DNA of 64,000 bases, taken from the NCBI RefSeq assembly GCF_030128875.1, contig NZ_CP124620.1:4200501-4264500 (forward strand). Reading direction: 5' to 3'. Source of the DNA: Stenotrophomonas sp. BIO128-Bstrain (GTDB lineage Bacteria > Pseudomonadota > Gammaproteobacteria > Xanthomonadales > Xanthomonadaceae). The translations under genes were made by a program, and so were the position numbers. This document shows positions 34,169 to 44,400 of the stretch, piece after piece. The notes beneath the pieces are model-generated. The model was not told the origin of the DNA. It made no database searches and saw only the letters and a program-made list of their open reading frames with translations. Position 1 is the stretch's first letter. Each line of letters begins with the position of its first letter.

Positions 34169-34527
34169 CAGCTGGCGCTTTCGATCTGCTGCTGGAACTG
34201 CTGCATCTGCTGCATGTAACCGTCAACGCCCATGAAGGCCAGCGAGATCACGAACAGCACGACGCCGGCGATCAGGAAACCGGTGGTGACCCACGCCCAG
34301 ATCTTGGCGTTCTTGGAGGCACGACGTGCGCCTTCCAGGTCGCCTTGGTTGAGCAGGCCGTTGACCTTGCTGGCGAACACGATCGCGACCACGCCGGTGA
34401 CGATGCCCGGGAAGCTCAGGCACGACAGGCAGCACACGAAGAACGCCAGGATGGTGACGACGATCGACCAGATCAGGTGGTTCGGAATGCTGCCCGGGGC
34501 GGGCGGCAGGGGGGCGGTGGCATTCAT
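34168..34527 (-). CDS. CD225/dispanin family membrane protein
   Basis: A 119-residue protein with two hydrophobic segments. The first (HLIWSIVVTILAFFVCCLSC) is followed by FPGIVTGVVAIVFASKVNGL and the second by a tail (YMQQMQQFQQQIESAS). The sequence between them, with GDLEGARRASKNAKIWAW, is the CD225 pattern also seen in animal interferon-induced transmembrane proteins. The bacterial role is unknown. It is upstream of, and coupled to, the DUF2752 gene. Confidence 0.85.
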   Translation of the reverse strand: MNATAPLPPAPGSIPNHLIWSIVVTILAFFVCCLSCLSFPGIVTGVVAIVFASKVNGLLNQGDLEGARRASKNAKIWAWVTTGFLIAGVVLFVISLAFMGVDGYMQQMQQFQQQIESAS

Positions 34528-34741
34528 CAGCGAAGCTCCATTTGCTTGGGTGGGTGTGTACGGGATGGATCCGGGGCGAACAACACACGCGATGAGGCAC
34601 GATCGGCAACAGGTGACACGACGGCAATGTCCGGCATCGAGCGTCCGCCCGCGCCGGCCAGCGCGGGCGAGGTGCCCCGGGCGGTAATCTAACCGATGTA
34701 CCCGCGTCCATGTATACGGTTACATGCAGGCAGGGCGGGAC

Positions 34742-36631
34742 TCACGCCTGGTCAGCCCGCAGCTGGCGCACCTGTGTCTCCAGCATCGGGGCCGTGGCGA
34801 CCTCGCCGGCGATCGGTGCCGACGCAACCACCCCGACATGCGCGCGGAACCGACGTGGCACGCGCATCCGGCCCAGGCGCGTGTCGCGCCGGCTCCACAT
34901 GCTCGACCACATGCCGCGCAGCGCCATCGGCACCACCGGCACCGGGCGGCGCTCGAGAATCTTCTCCACGCCCGACTTGAACGCGCCCATCTGCCCATCA
35001 CGCGTCAATGCGCCCTCGGGGAAGATGCAGACCAGCTCGCCTTCGGCCAATGCCTTGTCCACCTCGTCGAACGCGGCCTGCATCAGCGCCGGATCCTCGC
35101 GTGCACCGGCGATCGGGATCGCCTTGGCGGTGCGGAAGATCCAGCGCATCACCGGGATGTTGAAGATCCTGTAGTACATGACGAAGCGCACCGGGCGCGG
35201 GATCGTGGCCGAGAGGATCAGCGCGTCCATGTAGCTCACATGGTTGCACACGATCAGCGCCGCGCCCTCGTCCGGCACGTTGGCCTCGATCCCGTGCGGG
35301 CGAAGGCGGTACAGCGCACGCACCATCACCCAGCTGAGGAAGCGCATCAGGAATTCGGGGACGATCGTGAAGATGTAGATCGACACCACGGCGTTGGCGA
35401 TCGCCAGGGCCAGGAACAGCTGCGGAATGGTCCAGTCCAGCACGCGCTGGGTGAGCAGGCCCAGGCCTGCGGCCAGCACGATGAAACCGGAGTTCTGGAT
35501 GTTGAGCGCGGCGAACACGCGCGACATCTCCGACTTGGCCGTGCGGCTCTGGATCAGTGCGAACAGCGGCACCACGAAGAAGCCGGTGAACAGACCGATG
35601 CCGATCAGGTCGATGATGATGCGCACGCTGCCCGGCGCCTGTACGAACTGCCAGATCGACAGCCCGGCGGCGGCGGCTTCCCCGACACGTGCGAAGTACA
35701 GGTCGAGCATGAAGGCGGTCATGCCGAACGCGCCCAGCGGCACCAGGCCGATTTCCACGGTGCGCCCGGACAGCTTCTCGCACAGCAGCGACCCGGTGCC
35801 GGTGCCGAGCGAGAACAGCGCCAGCGCGAAGATGTACAGCGTGGAGCCACCGCCTAGATTGATTTCGGCGTAGGTGGGCAGCTGCGAGGTCAGCATGGTG
35901 CCGACGAACCAGAACCAGGACACGCCGAGGATCGCGTTGCGCACCGCCTTCTGCTTCTTGGCCATGCGCAGCACCGCCAGCGACTCGGGCAGCGGGTTCC
36001 AGTTGATCTTCAGGTCCGGTGCGCCGGCATCGACCTTCGGGATCATCCGCGCGGTGAGGTTGCCGGCCACGGCCAATACGATCACCGCGGTCGCGGCGAC
36101 GATCGGGCCATGGCTGCCCGCCAGGGTGAAGATCAGACCGCCAGCGATCATGCCGGTCAGGATCGACAGCGAGGTGCCCATTTCGACCAGGCCGTTGCCG
36201 CCGGTCAGCTCCTCGGGCTTGAGGATGGAGGGCAACACCGAGTACTTCACCGGCCCGAACAGGGTGGACTGCATGCCGGTGCAGAACAGCGCGACCAGCA
36301 GCACCGGCATGCTCTCGGTCAGGAAGCCGACCGCGGCCAGCGACATGATCGCGATCTCCATGGTCGTGGTGATCACGATCAGCCGCGACTTCTCCAGCTT
36401 CTCCGCGATCTGCCCGGCCAGCGCCGAGAACAGGAAGTACGGCAGGATGAAGATTGCCGGTGCCAGGTTGGTGTACAGCGAGCGCTCTTCGATCGGCGTG
36501 CCGAGGAAGAACAGCAGCGCGATGATCGCCTGGCGGTAGACGTTGTCGTTGAACGCGCCCAGCGACTGGACGATGAAAAACGGCAGGAAACGGCGTTGCC
36601 TGAGCAGGGCGAACTGACTATGGCCGGACAT
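34742..36631 (-). CDS. LplT-like MFS / PlsC acyltransferase fusion
   Basis: A 629-residue fusion. Residues 1-400 form a 12-helix major-facilitator domain (LplT lysophospholipid flippase type: QSLGAFNDNVYRQAIIALLF), and about 430-600 form a 1-acylglycerol-phosphate acyltransferase with NHVSYMDALI (HX4D) and FPEGALTRDG. Together they look like half of the E. coli LplT-Aas system: take lysolipid inward, then re-acylate it. The AMP-ligase domain of Aas is absent, so the acyl donor (acyl-ACP or acyl-CoA) is unknown. Start ATG 36631 has AAGGAG upstream. Confidence 0.88.
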   Translation of the reverse strand: MSGHSQFALLRQRRFLPFFIVQSLGAFNDNVYRQAIIALLFFLGTPIEERSLYTNLAPAIFILPYFLFSALAGQIAEKLEKSRLIVITTTMEIAIMSLAAVGFLTESMPVLLVALFCTGMQSTLFGPVKYSVLPSILKPEELTGGNGLVEMGTSLSILTGMIAGGLIFTLAGSHGPIVAATAVIVLAVAGNLTARMIPKVDAGAPDLKINWNPLPESLAVLRMAKKQKAVRNAILGVSWFWFVGTMLTSQLPTYAEINLGGGSTLYIFALALFSLGTGTGSLLCEKLSGRTVEIGLVPLGAFGMTAFMLDLYFARVGEAAAAGLSIWQFVQAPGSVRIIIDLIGIGLFTGFFVVPLFALIQSRTAKSEMSRVFAALNIQNSGFIVLAAGLGLLTQRVLDWTIPQLFLALAIANAVVSIYIFTIVPEFLMRFLSWVMVRALYRLRPHGIEANVPDEGAALIVCNHVSYMDALILSATIPRPVRFVMYYRIFNIPVMRWIFRTAKAIPIAGAREDPALMQAAFDEVDKALAEGELVCIFPEGALTRDGQMGAFKSGVEKILERRPVPVVPMALRGMWSSMWSRRDTRLGRMRVPRRFRAHVGVVASAPIAGEVATAPMLETQVRQLRADQA

Positions 36632-36722
36632 GGAGACTCCTTGCGAACCGGCGCAGCCTAGCATTCTCCCTGTTGGCGCAGCATGGCAGCGCCGCGGTAC
36701 GGTGCAGGCAGCCCCGTCCTGG

Positions 36723-36805
36723 GTAGCTCACGACCGTTGGTCGTGAGAACGTTCTATAGGCCGTGAGACGTTCAACATCCGTATCGACCACCGGTCGATA
36801 CCTAC
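36723..36805. repeat. REP (SMAG-type) pair at the end of the FUSC gene
   Basis: GTAGCTCACGACCGTTGGTC at 36723 and an inverted unit ending CGGTCGATACCTAC at 36805 flank the 3' end of the FUSC gene. The CTAC of the second unit is the complement of GTAG, and the gene's TAG stop (36802-36804) lies in that GTAG head. Confidence 0.75.
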
Positions 36806-38979
36806 CGCAGCGTGCGCGCGGCCTCGTTGGCGGCACCGCGCAGCTTGGGCAGCAGGCGCAGCATCAGGCCCATCTGGGTCCGGATCAGCTGCAGCTGGGG
36901 CGGCATGTCGTCCGGGATCTGCTCGAGCTGTTCGGCCAGGGCGCGGTCGCCGTCGTTGGCGTCCTCGGCCACCGGCTCGCGCTGCTGCAGCGCGCTGGCG
37001 ATCTGCTGCATCGCCTGCTCCACGCGTTCCCCGCCGGACAGGGCGAGTGGGTCCTGGCCGTAGCTGTCCAGCTGGGTGCGGTGCGCACCCAGCGCGGAGA
37101 GATGGCCGAGCAGCGTGTTGGACAACGCCAGGAAGCGGAACCCCGCATCCAGGTTGCGGCGTACGTGGCCCGGCTCGCGCAGCATGTTCGACAGGGCCGT
37201 GGACAGCGCCGCATCGGCGTTGTGCATGTCGCGCCGTGCGATGCGGTAGGCCAGATCGTCCCGCATGCCACTGCCGTACTGGCCGAGCACGGCGTGCAGG
37301 TACCTGGCGCAGTTGTCGAGCACCCGCGCCATCACCAGGTTCAGGCGGCGGCCCTGCCAGTCGGGCAGGATCAGGAAGGCTGCCGCCGCGGCGATCGCAC
37401 AGCCCAGCAGCGTATCCACCAGCCGCGGCCAGATCAGCAGGAAGCCATCGCCGATCAGGTTGAAGCAGGTCAGCGCCATCACCGTGATCGCCGCCGAGGC
37501 CACCAGGTAGCGATCGCTGCGGGTGAAGAAGAACAGCAGCGCCGAGAGCAGTGCGATCAGCAGCTCGATGCGCAGGTCCTGGAACAACTGCATCAGCGCC
37601 CAGGTCAGCACCAGGCCGATCAGGGTGCCGGCGATCCGCTGCGCCAGCCGCTGGCGGGTGGCACCGAAGTGCGGGCGGCAGACGAACACGATGGTCAGCA
37701 GCACCCAGGAGCCGTTCTGGGCGTTGAACAGGCGGATCGCCGCGAAGCCGACGATCAGCGCCAGCGCCATGCGCAGGCCGTGCCGGAACAGCACCGAGCC
37801 GGGGGTGAGCTGCTGGCGGATACGCACGCCCATCTCGCGCAGGGTGTGCGGGTTGGTATCGCGCAGGCGGGTGTCCACGTTGTCCAGCGTGGACTCGGAC
37901 TTCTCGGCTTCGGACAGGCGGCGTTCGATGCTCTGCAGGTTGTGGCCCAGCAGTTCCAGCGAGGCCAGCAGGCGCTGCCACTGGGGGTTGTGCTGGGCGC
38001 GCAGCCAGGCCAGCGAATCGGTCAGGTCGGCGGTGGCCTGCTTGGTGCGCTCGCCGTACTGGAAGGGCTGGCGCAGGCGGATCGCCTGGCCGAGATTGGC
38101 GCAGGCTTCGCCCTGCAGCGCGAGCAGGCGCTGGCAGCGGTACAGCACGTCGCTGTGGAAGAACGCTTCGGTCAGGGCGCCATAGGGGTAGTGCGAGGAG
38201 CTGGCGCGCTCGTGGAAGTCCTGGGCCATGTAGTACAGGCGCAGGTACAGGCCGGACTGCACGCCGGGCCGGCCGGAGCGGCCAAAGCGCGCCAGGATCG
38301 CGGTCTTGGCGATGTTGAGGGCTTCAACCACGCGCCGGTTCTGCTCGGCCAGGGCGAGCTGGCGCTTCTGCACGTCCGCATCGCGGACCGGTTCGAACAG
38401 ATCGGCCTTGAGCTTGAGGTAGCGGCCCAGCTCCAGATACAGGCGGGCAACCCGCTCGCGCACCGGGCGGTTGGCGAACAGGGCGGTCCACAGGATCGAG
38501 AGCAACGCATACCAGACCGCACCGGCCAGCAGGTGGCTCACGGCGTTGACCGCCTGGGACAGATCGGCGGCACCGTGCTGTTCCAGCCCGATCATCGTGT
38601 AGATGGCCAGGGTTACCGTGGCCTGCGCGATCGAGGCATAGCGCTCGCCGAGCGCGCCGAGCAGGGTCAGCCCGAAGGTGGCCGCGGCCAAGGCGGTGAT
38701 GAACCACCACGGATGCGGGAACAGCACCACCACCGCCGCGGCGGCCGCCACGAAGCACAGCAGCGACAGCGCCACCGATTTGATCCGGCCCCACCAGTTG
38801 TCGTCGGTCTCGGCGATCGCGCTGGCGATGATGCCCAGGAACACGCCGGGCAGGGCGGGCAGCTGGTCCAGGTACCAGCACAGCCCCATGGCCGCCGACA
38901 ACGCGATGAATACCCGCAGGCCATAGCTGGCCTTTTCATGTGCCCAGAGGCGGCTGACGCGGGTTTCGAACGAGGGCAT
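36802..38979 (-). CDS. FUSC family protein (YccS-like)
   Basis: A 725-residue inner-membrane protein with the FUSC/YccS layout: an N-terminal helix bundle (about 20-170), a long cytoplasmic domain (about 175-395), a second bundle (about 400-520) and a C-terminal soluble tail. Segments such as PGVFLGIIASAIAETDDNWW and GSWVLLTIVFVCRPHFGATR are typical. The family includes the AaeB aromatic acid exporters and plant aluminium-activated channels; substrate unknown. Its stop codon falls in a REP element. Confidence 0.85.
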   Translation of the reverse strand: MPSFETRVSRLWAHEKASYGLRVFIALSAAMGLCWYLDQLPALPGVFLGIIASAIAETDDNWWGRIKSVALSLLCFVAAAAAVVVLFPHPWWFITALAAATFGLTLLGALGERYASIAQATVTLAIYTMIGLEQHGAADLSQAVNAVSHLLAGAVWYALLSILWTALFANRPVRERVARLYLELGRYLKLKADLFEPVRDADVQKRQLALAEQNRRVVEALNIAKTAILARFGRSGRPGVQSGLYLRLYYMAQDFHERASSSHYPYGALTEAFFHSDVLYRCQRLLALQGEACANLGQAIRLRQPFQYGERTKQATADLTDSLAWLRAQHNPQWQRLLASLELLGHNLQSIERRLSEAEKSESTLDNVDTRLRDTNPHTLREMGVRIRQQLTPGSVLFRHGLRMALALIVGFAAIRLFNAQNGSWVLLTIVFVCRPHFGATRQRLAQRIAGTLIGLVLTWALMQLFQDLRIELLIALLSALLFFFTRSDRYLVASAAITVMALTCFNLIGDGFLLIWPRLVDTLLGCAIAAAAAFLILPDWQGRRLNLVMARVLDNCARYLHAVLGQYGSGMRDDLAYRIARRDMHNADAALSTALSNMLREPGHVRRNLDAGFRFLALSNTLLGHLSALGAHRTQLDSYGQDPLALSGGERVEQAMQQIASALQQREPVAEDANDGDRALAEQLEQIPDDMPPQLQLIRTQMGLMLRLLPKLRGAANEAARTLR

Positions 38980-39049
38980 GGCGACTCGGCGGAAGAGAGG
39001 CCGCCATTATTGCCGGTGCGGAGTGAAGGGGACACCTCTACCGCCGACG

Positions 39050-39148
39050 GTAGTGCCGGCCGCTGGCCGGCTCCCGACAATGCCGAGGAGCCGGCCAGCG
39101 GCCGGCACTACGCGCTGTGTGGAGGAGCCGGCCAGCGGCCGGCACTAC
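39050..39148. repeat. Three REP (SMAG-type) units
   Basis: One unit GTAGTGCCGGCCGCTGGCCG (39050) and two inverted copies, each ending GCGGCCGGCACTAC (39111 and 39148), lie in a 100-base stretch between the FUSC and TonB receptor genes. The last two are almost identical, 13 bases apart, suggesting recent duplication. Confidence 0.88.
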
Positions 39149-39162
39149 CTGTGTGCTTCCGG

Positions 39163-41232
39163 TTACATGTCCCAGCGCACGCTTACCGCGAAGGTGCGCG
39201 GCAGGCCGACGCCTGCGTTGAACCAGTACTTCTTGTTGGCCAGGTTCTCCACGCCGGCGCGCCAGGTGACGGGATGGCCGGCGGCCTGCATCCGGTAGCC
39301 GACACCGGCGTTGACCAGCGTGTAGTCGGGCAGCTTGAGCGTGTTGTCGGCGTCGTAATAGACGTCACCGTAGTAACGGGCCAGTGCATACACGCTCAGG
39401 CCCTCAACCTGCGGGACGCTGTAGTCGGCGTGCAGGACGCCCTGCCAGCGGGCGGCGCCGGCGGTGCGGTTGCCTTCCTGGGCGACGCTGTCGGGGGAGA
39501 GCTTGTCGTAGGTGGGGTCCAGCCAGGTCACGCCGCCACCGAGCGTGAAGGCATCGGTCAGGCGCACGTCGCCGCTGACTTCCACGCCTTCGTACAGCGT
39601 GATGCCGTCCTGCACCAGCAGCTTGCCGGCGGGCGTGAGCAGGTCGATGTTCGCGCCACGCTCCAGCCGGAAGGCGGCGGCATTGGCGCTCCAGCGCGGG
39701 TACTCGATCTTGGCGCCGATCTCGTACTGCTTGCTGATGGTCGGGTCGAGCACGTCACCGGCATTGATGTAATCGCTGCCCACGCGGCTGCCGGCTTCCA
39801 GCGATTCCACGTAGCTGGCATACAGCGTCACTGCATCGGCCGGCTTGTACATCAGGGCGTAGGTCGGGGTGACCGGATAGGTGTGGTACGCACCCTTGTT
39901 CTCGAAGTCGTTGTAGCGCGCGCCGGCCAGCAGCGACCAGCCATCGGCGAAGCTGACGGTATCGCTGACAAACGCAGCCTGCTGCACCGTTTCGCTGCCG
40001 CGGCTGAGCACGCGCGAGCCGACCGCATCATGACGCAGTGTCGGGCGCTGGTAGAGGTTGCCGCGGCCGATGGTGTTCCACTCGTAGGGACGGTCCCAGC
40101 CCAGCCCGATCTGGTGGGAGACGCCGGCGACCACCTGGTGCGACAGCGGGCCGGTCTGGAAGCGGCCCTGCACGATCGCCTGGGCCAGCTTCCACTCGCT
40201 CTTGCCGCCGAGCTCGTAGGTGTTGACGTTGTAATCGCCGTTGACGTCATCGATATAGGCGAAGATCTTGTTGACGTCGTTCCATGAGGTGGTCACGCCA
40301 TAGCTCAGGCTGGCCTTCCAGTCACTGTTGATCTGCCAGTTCAACGCCGTGGAGAGCAGGCTGGAACGGGTGTCGTAGTAGCTGCCATCGATGCTGTTGT
40401 CGATGTCGCCCGCGAGCGGGCGCGGCAGCTCGGTCAGGCCGATGAAGTAATACTGCGGCGACTCGTTGCTGAGATCGCGCGACTGGAACACGCCATCGAA
40501 GGTCCAGGTCAGCCGGTCGGTCAGGCGTGCATCCAGCGACAGGGCGCCGACCTTGCGGTTCACCTCCCCGCCGTTGAACGTTTCACCTTTCTCCTGGTAC
40601 GCGTTGAAGCGGTAGCCGAACATGTCCTCGTTGCCGAAGCGTCCGCCCACATCGATCTGGCCGCTGACGATGCCTGCCTCGCGCCAGCCGAGCTGTGCCG
40701 ACAGCGTGGTGACCTCGGTCGGCTTCTTGGTGACGTAGTTGACGATGCCGCCGGGCTGGCCGAAGCCGTACATGAAGCCGCCGGGACCTTTGAGCAGTTC
40801 CACCTGTTCCATCACTTCCAGCGGCCACTCGGTGCCCCACGAGGACACCTGCAGGCCGTTGACGCGGTAGCTGTCGTAGCTGAGATCGATGCCGCGGTTG
40901 CGGATCGGCGAACTCCAGCCGCTGGCGTAGGCGCTGACCTGGGTGACCACCGAAGGATCGGTCAGGAAGGCTTCGCCCAGCGAGACCACCTGGCGCTTTT
41001 CGATGTCCTCGCGGCCGACCACCGAGATCGCAAACGGGGTATCGCGCACGGCGCGGTCGCCCAGGGCGCCGGTATCGGTGTGGGTACGTTCGGCGGTGAC
41101 CTTGATCGCATCCAGGTCGGTGGCCGAGCGCGCCCGCGCGGTGCCGTCCGGTACGGACTGGGCATGGGCGGCGCAGGCCAGCGACAGTGCGACGGCCAAC
41201 GTGGCCAGGCGGGGCAGGGAGGACGACAGCAT
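39163..41232 (-). CDS. TonB-dependent siderophore receptor
   Basis: A 689-residue outer-membrane receptor. ATG 41232 after AAGGAA begins a signal peptide (cleavage after AHA, about residue 25). A TonB box is near DLDAIKVTAERT, then the plug domain (about 45-160, with GGIVNYVTKKP), then a 22-strand barrel ending in VRWDM (C-terminal aromatic/hydrophobic residue). It is typical of ferric-siderophore uptake; the siderophore is not deducible. A Fur-like site lies about 140 bases upstream. The TonB/ExbBD system is not in this window. Confidence 0.9.
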   Translation of the reverse strand: MLSSSLPRLATLAVALSLACAAHAQSVPDGTARARSATDLDAIKVTAERTHTDTGALGDRAVRDTPFAISVVGREDIEKRQVVSLGEAFLTDPSVVTQVSAYASGWSSPIRNRGIDLSYDSYRVNGLQVSSWGTEWPLEVMEQVELLKGPGGFMYGFGQPGGIVNYVTKKPTEVTTLSAQLGWREAGIVSGQIDVGGRFGNEDMFGYRFNAYQEKGETFNGGEVNRKVGALSLDARLTDRLTWTFDGVFQSRDLSNESPQYYFIGLTELPRPLAGDIDNSIDGSYYDTRSSLLSTALNWQINSDWKASLSYGVTTSWNDVNKIFAYIDDVNGDYNVNTYELGGKSEWKLAQAIVQGRFQTGPLSHQVVAGVSHQIGLGWDRPYEWNTIGRGNLYQRPTLRHDAVGSRVLSRGSETVQQAAFVSDTVSFADGWSLLAGARYNDFENKGAYHTYPVTPTYALMYKPADAVTLYASYVESLEAGSRVGSDYINAGDVLDPTISKQYEIGAKIEYPRWSANAAAFRLERGANIDLLTPAGKLLVQDGITLYEGVEVSGDVRLTDAFTLGGGVTWLDPTYDKLSPDSVAQEGNRTAGAARWQGVLHADYSVPQVEGLSVYALARYYGDVYYDADNTLKLPDYTLVNAGVGYRMQAAGHPVTWRAGVENLANKKYWFNAGVGLPRTFAVSVRWDM

Positions 41233-41368
41233 CGATGGGTTCCTTGGCGGACAGCACAATGCCGTCCGCGATCTACAGAGGGCGGGGGAGGGTCGATGGC
41301 TGGATCGCGCAGGCTGGCCGGGAACCGGCAGCGGGGGCATCGCAGAGGGCGATGCAGGACCGTGGCTG

Positions 41369-41392
41369 GATGAGAATTGTTGTCGTTTTGTT
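41369..41392 (-). promoter_or_regulatory. Fur-box-like site upstream of the siderophore receptor
   Basis: On the minus strand AACGACAACAATTCTCATCC matches the right half of a Fur box (AAT-GAGAATT core in reverse). It lies 137-160 bases upstream of the receptor start and would give repression by Fe-Fur. Confidence 0.6.
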
Positions 41393-41439
41393 ACGTGGCG
41401 TCAAACCGGTGCGCACCGGCCGGGGGTACCGACAGGGGC

Positions 41440-41464
41440 GTACCGACCAACGGTCGGTACCTAC
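41440..41464 (-). repeat. REP-like unit between the receptor and the RND operon
   Basis: The sequence GTACCGACCAACGGTCGGTACC followed by TAC is an 8-bp palindrome with its GTAG head on the minus strand. It sits between the divergent-side ends of the siderophore receptor and the RND permease gene. Confidence 0.65.
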
Positions 41465-41475
41465 CGATGCAATGC

Positions 41476-44400
41476 CTACCGCGCGGCGGCGGCCCGCTTC
41501 AACGCGCGCTTCTCTCGGCGCCGCGCCCGGCGGGCCACCCAGCGCTCGCGCAGGCACGAGAAGATCACGTACAGCGCGGGCGTGCTGAGCAGGGTCAGGC
41601 TCTGCGAGAACAGCAGGCCGCCGATCATCGCGATGCCGAGCGGGCGGCGCAGTTCGGAGCCTTCGCCCAGGCCGATGGCCAGCGGTACCGCGGCCAGGAT
41701 CGCCACCATGCTGGTCATCATGATCGGGCGGAAGCGCACGATGCTGGCTTCGCGGGCGGCCTCCAGCGGCGTCTTGCCATGCTCGCGCTGCGCGACCACC
41801 GCGAAGTCGATCATCATGATCGCGTTCTTCTTGACGATGCCGATCAGCAGCACCAGCGCGATCATCGAGATCACCGACAGCTCGGTGTTGGTGCCGTACA
41901 GCGCCAGCAGCGCGCCGACGCCTGCCGCCGGCAGCGTGGAGAGGATGGTGACCGGGTGGATCAGGCTCTCGTACAGCATGCCCAGCACCAGGTAGACGGT
42001 GATGATCGCCGCCATCACCAGGATCAGCATCGCCATCGGGTCCGAATCGAAGCCGAACCCGGCGTCGTCGGCCAGGCGGATGTCGCCGGGCATGCGCATG
42101 CCGTTGACGGTGCTGTCGATGATCGCCTTGGCCTCGCCCATGCTGGTGCCGGGGGCGAGGTTGTAGCTCAGGTCCATCGTGGTGTACTGGTTCTCGTGGG
42201 TGATCTGCGACGGTGCCAGACCCGGTACCTGCTCGGCCACCGCGGTGATCGGCACCATCTCGCCATTGCCGGCGCGCACGTAGATCTGGTCCAGCGCGCC
42301 CGGTGTCGCGGTCTGCTCCGGCAGGGCGTTGACCACCACGCTGTACTGGTTGATGTCCGAGTAGATCGTGGAGATCTGGCGCTGGCCGAAGGCGCCGTAC
42401 AGCGCGCCGTCGATGGCACCGACCGACACGCCCAGGCGGGCGGCCTTGGCCCGGTCGATCACGATGTTCTGGCGCAGGCCGGCGGCGTCCACGTCGGTGC
42501 CGACATCGGCCAGCTTCGGGTTCTTCTTCAGCGCGGCCTGCAGCTTGGGCAGCCACTCCTGCAGCTGGGCCAGGTCGTTGCCCTGCAGCGAGACACGGTA
42601 CTGCGCGCCCTGGCTGGCACCACCGCCGTCATTGCTGGGCAGATCCTGGATGGCGCGCAGGCGCAGCTGCAGGTCGGGGTAACGATCGGCCTTGGCGCTC
42701 AGGCGGGCCAGGGCCTGCGCGGTGGTCTCGCGGCGGCCGTCCTTGCGCGACTTCAGCTCAACATTGAACTGCGCGCTCGAGCCCTGGCGGCCACTGCCCA
42801 GGCGCACACCCACGGTCTTCACCGCCGGGTCGGCCATCAGCATGTCGGTGATGCGGCGCTGGCGGTTGACCATGTCTTCGAACGAGACCGTGGCGCTGGA
42901 ATTCGCGCGGCCCCAGATCAGCCCGGTGTCCTGCGGCGGGAACGCGCCCTTCTTGACCGCACCGAACAGGAACACCGTCGCGCCGATCAGCAGCAGCGGC
43001 GTCAGCGACAGCAGCAGCGCGTGGCGCAGCGAGAAATCCAGCAGCTTCACGTAGATCCGCAGCATGCGGTCGTGGCCGGCATCGAGCAGGCGGCCGAAAC
43101 GGCTCGGCGCACCGGCGTCGGCATGCGCGCTCAGGAAGCGGCTGCACAGCGCCGGGGTCAGCGTCAGCGAGATGATCATCGAGACCACGATGGCCGCCAC
43201 CAGGGTGACGGTGAACTCGCGGAAGAACGCGCCCATCATGCCTTCGGCGAACAGCAGCGGAATGAACACCGCCACCAGTGAGGCGGTGATCGAGACGATG
43301 GTGAAGCCGATCTCGCGCGCGCCGGTGAGGGCGGCCTGCATGCGCGGCATGCCCTCGTCGAGGTGGCGCATGATGTTCTCGATCACCACGATCGCATCGT
43401 CGACCACGAAGCCGATCGCGATCACCAGCGCCAGCAGGCTCAGGTTGTTCAGGGTGAAGCCCAGCACGTACATCACCAGCGCCGCGCCGGCCAGTGACAG
43501 CGGCACGGTCACCGCCGCGATCAGGGTCGGGGCCAGCCGGCGCAGGAACAGCGCCATGGTCAGCACCACCATGGCCAGCGCGATCAGCAGGGTGATCTGC
43601 ACTTCATGCAGCGACGAGCGGATGGTCGGGGTGCGGTCGAAATACGGGGTGAGCGTGGTACCCGGTTCGAGGTAGTCGCGCAGGGTCGGGATCTGCGCCT
43701 TCACCCGGTCCACGGTTTCCACGATGTTGGCGCCGGCGCGGGTGAACACGTACATCACCACCGCCGGTTTGTGGTTGAACCACGCGGCCTGGTAAGCGTC
43801 CTGCTGCCCGTCGTAGACGTTGGCGATGTCCTGCAGGCGGATCACGCGGCCATCGTCGGCGGTCTTGATCACCAGCTGGGCGAAATCGGCGGCGCGCGCG
43901 ACCGAATCGTTGGCGATGATCGCGGTGGTGGTGTTGCCATCGGTGAGGAAGCCGGTCGGCGAGGTCACGTTGGCTGCGCGTACCGCATTGCGCAGGTCAT
44001 CGGCGGTCAGGCCGAGGGCATTCATCAGGCGCAGGTTGACGTCCACCCGCACCGCCGGCGTGGAGGCGCCGGCGATATCCACCGAGGAGACCCCGGTGAT
44101 CTGGCGCAGGCGCTGGGCCAGCAGCGAATCGGCCACGTTGTAGAGGTCGTCGGCCGACTGCGTTTCGGAGGTCAGGGCGATCGCGATGACCGGGTCGTCG
44201 TTCGGGTTCGCCTTCTGGAACATCGGCGTGCCCAGCCCGGCGGGCAGGTCGGACTGGGCGGAGTTGATCGCGGTCTGCACGTCCAGCGCGGCCGAGTCGA
44301 TATCGCGGTCGCTCTGGAAGATCATGAAGACCAGCGAGCTGCCTTCGGAGCTGGACGAGCGCATGCGGTCGATGCCGGGCAGCTGGCCGAGGTGGCGCTC

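Noticed and set aside
36763..40287. A 1174-codon plus-strand frame across the FUSC and receptor genes
   Set aside because: It crosses REP elements and two unrelated minus-strand genes, so it cannot be one protein.
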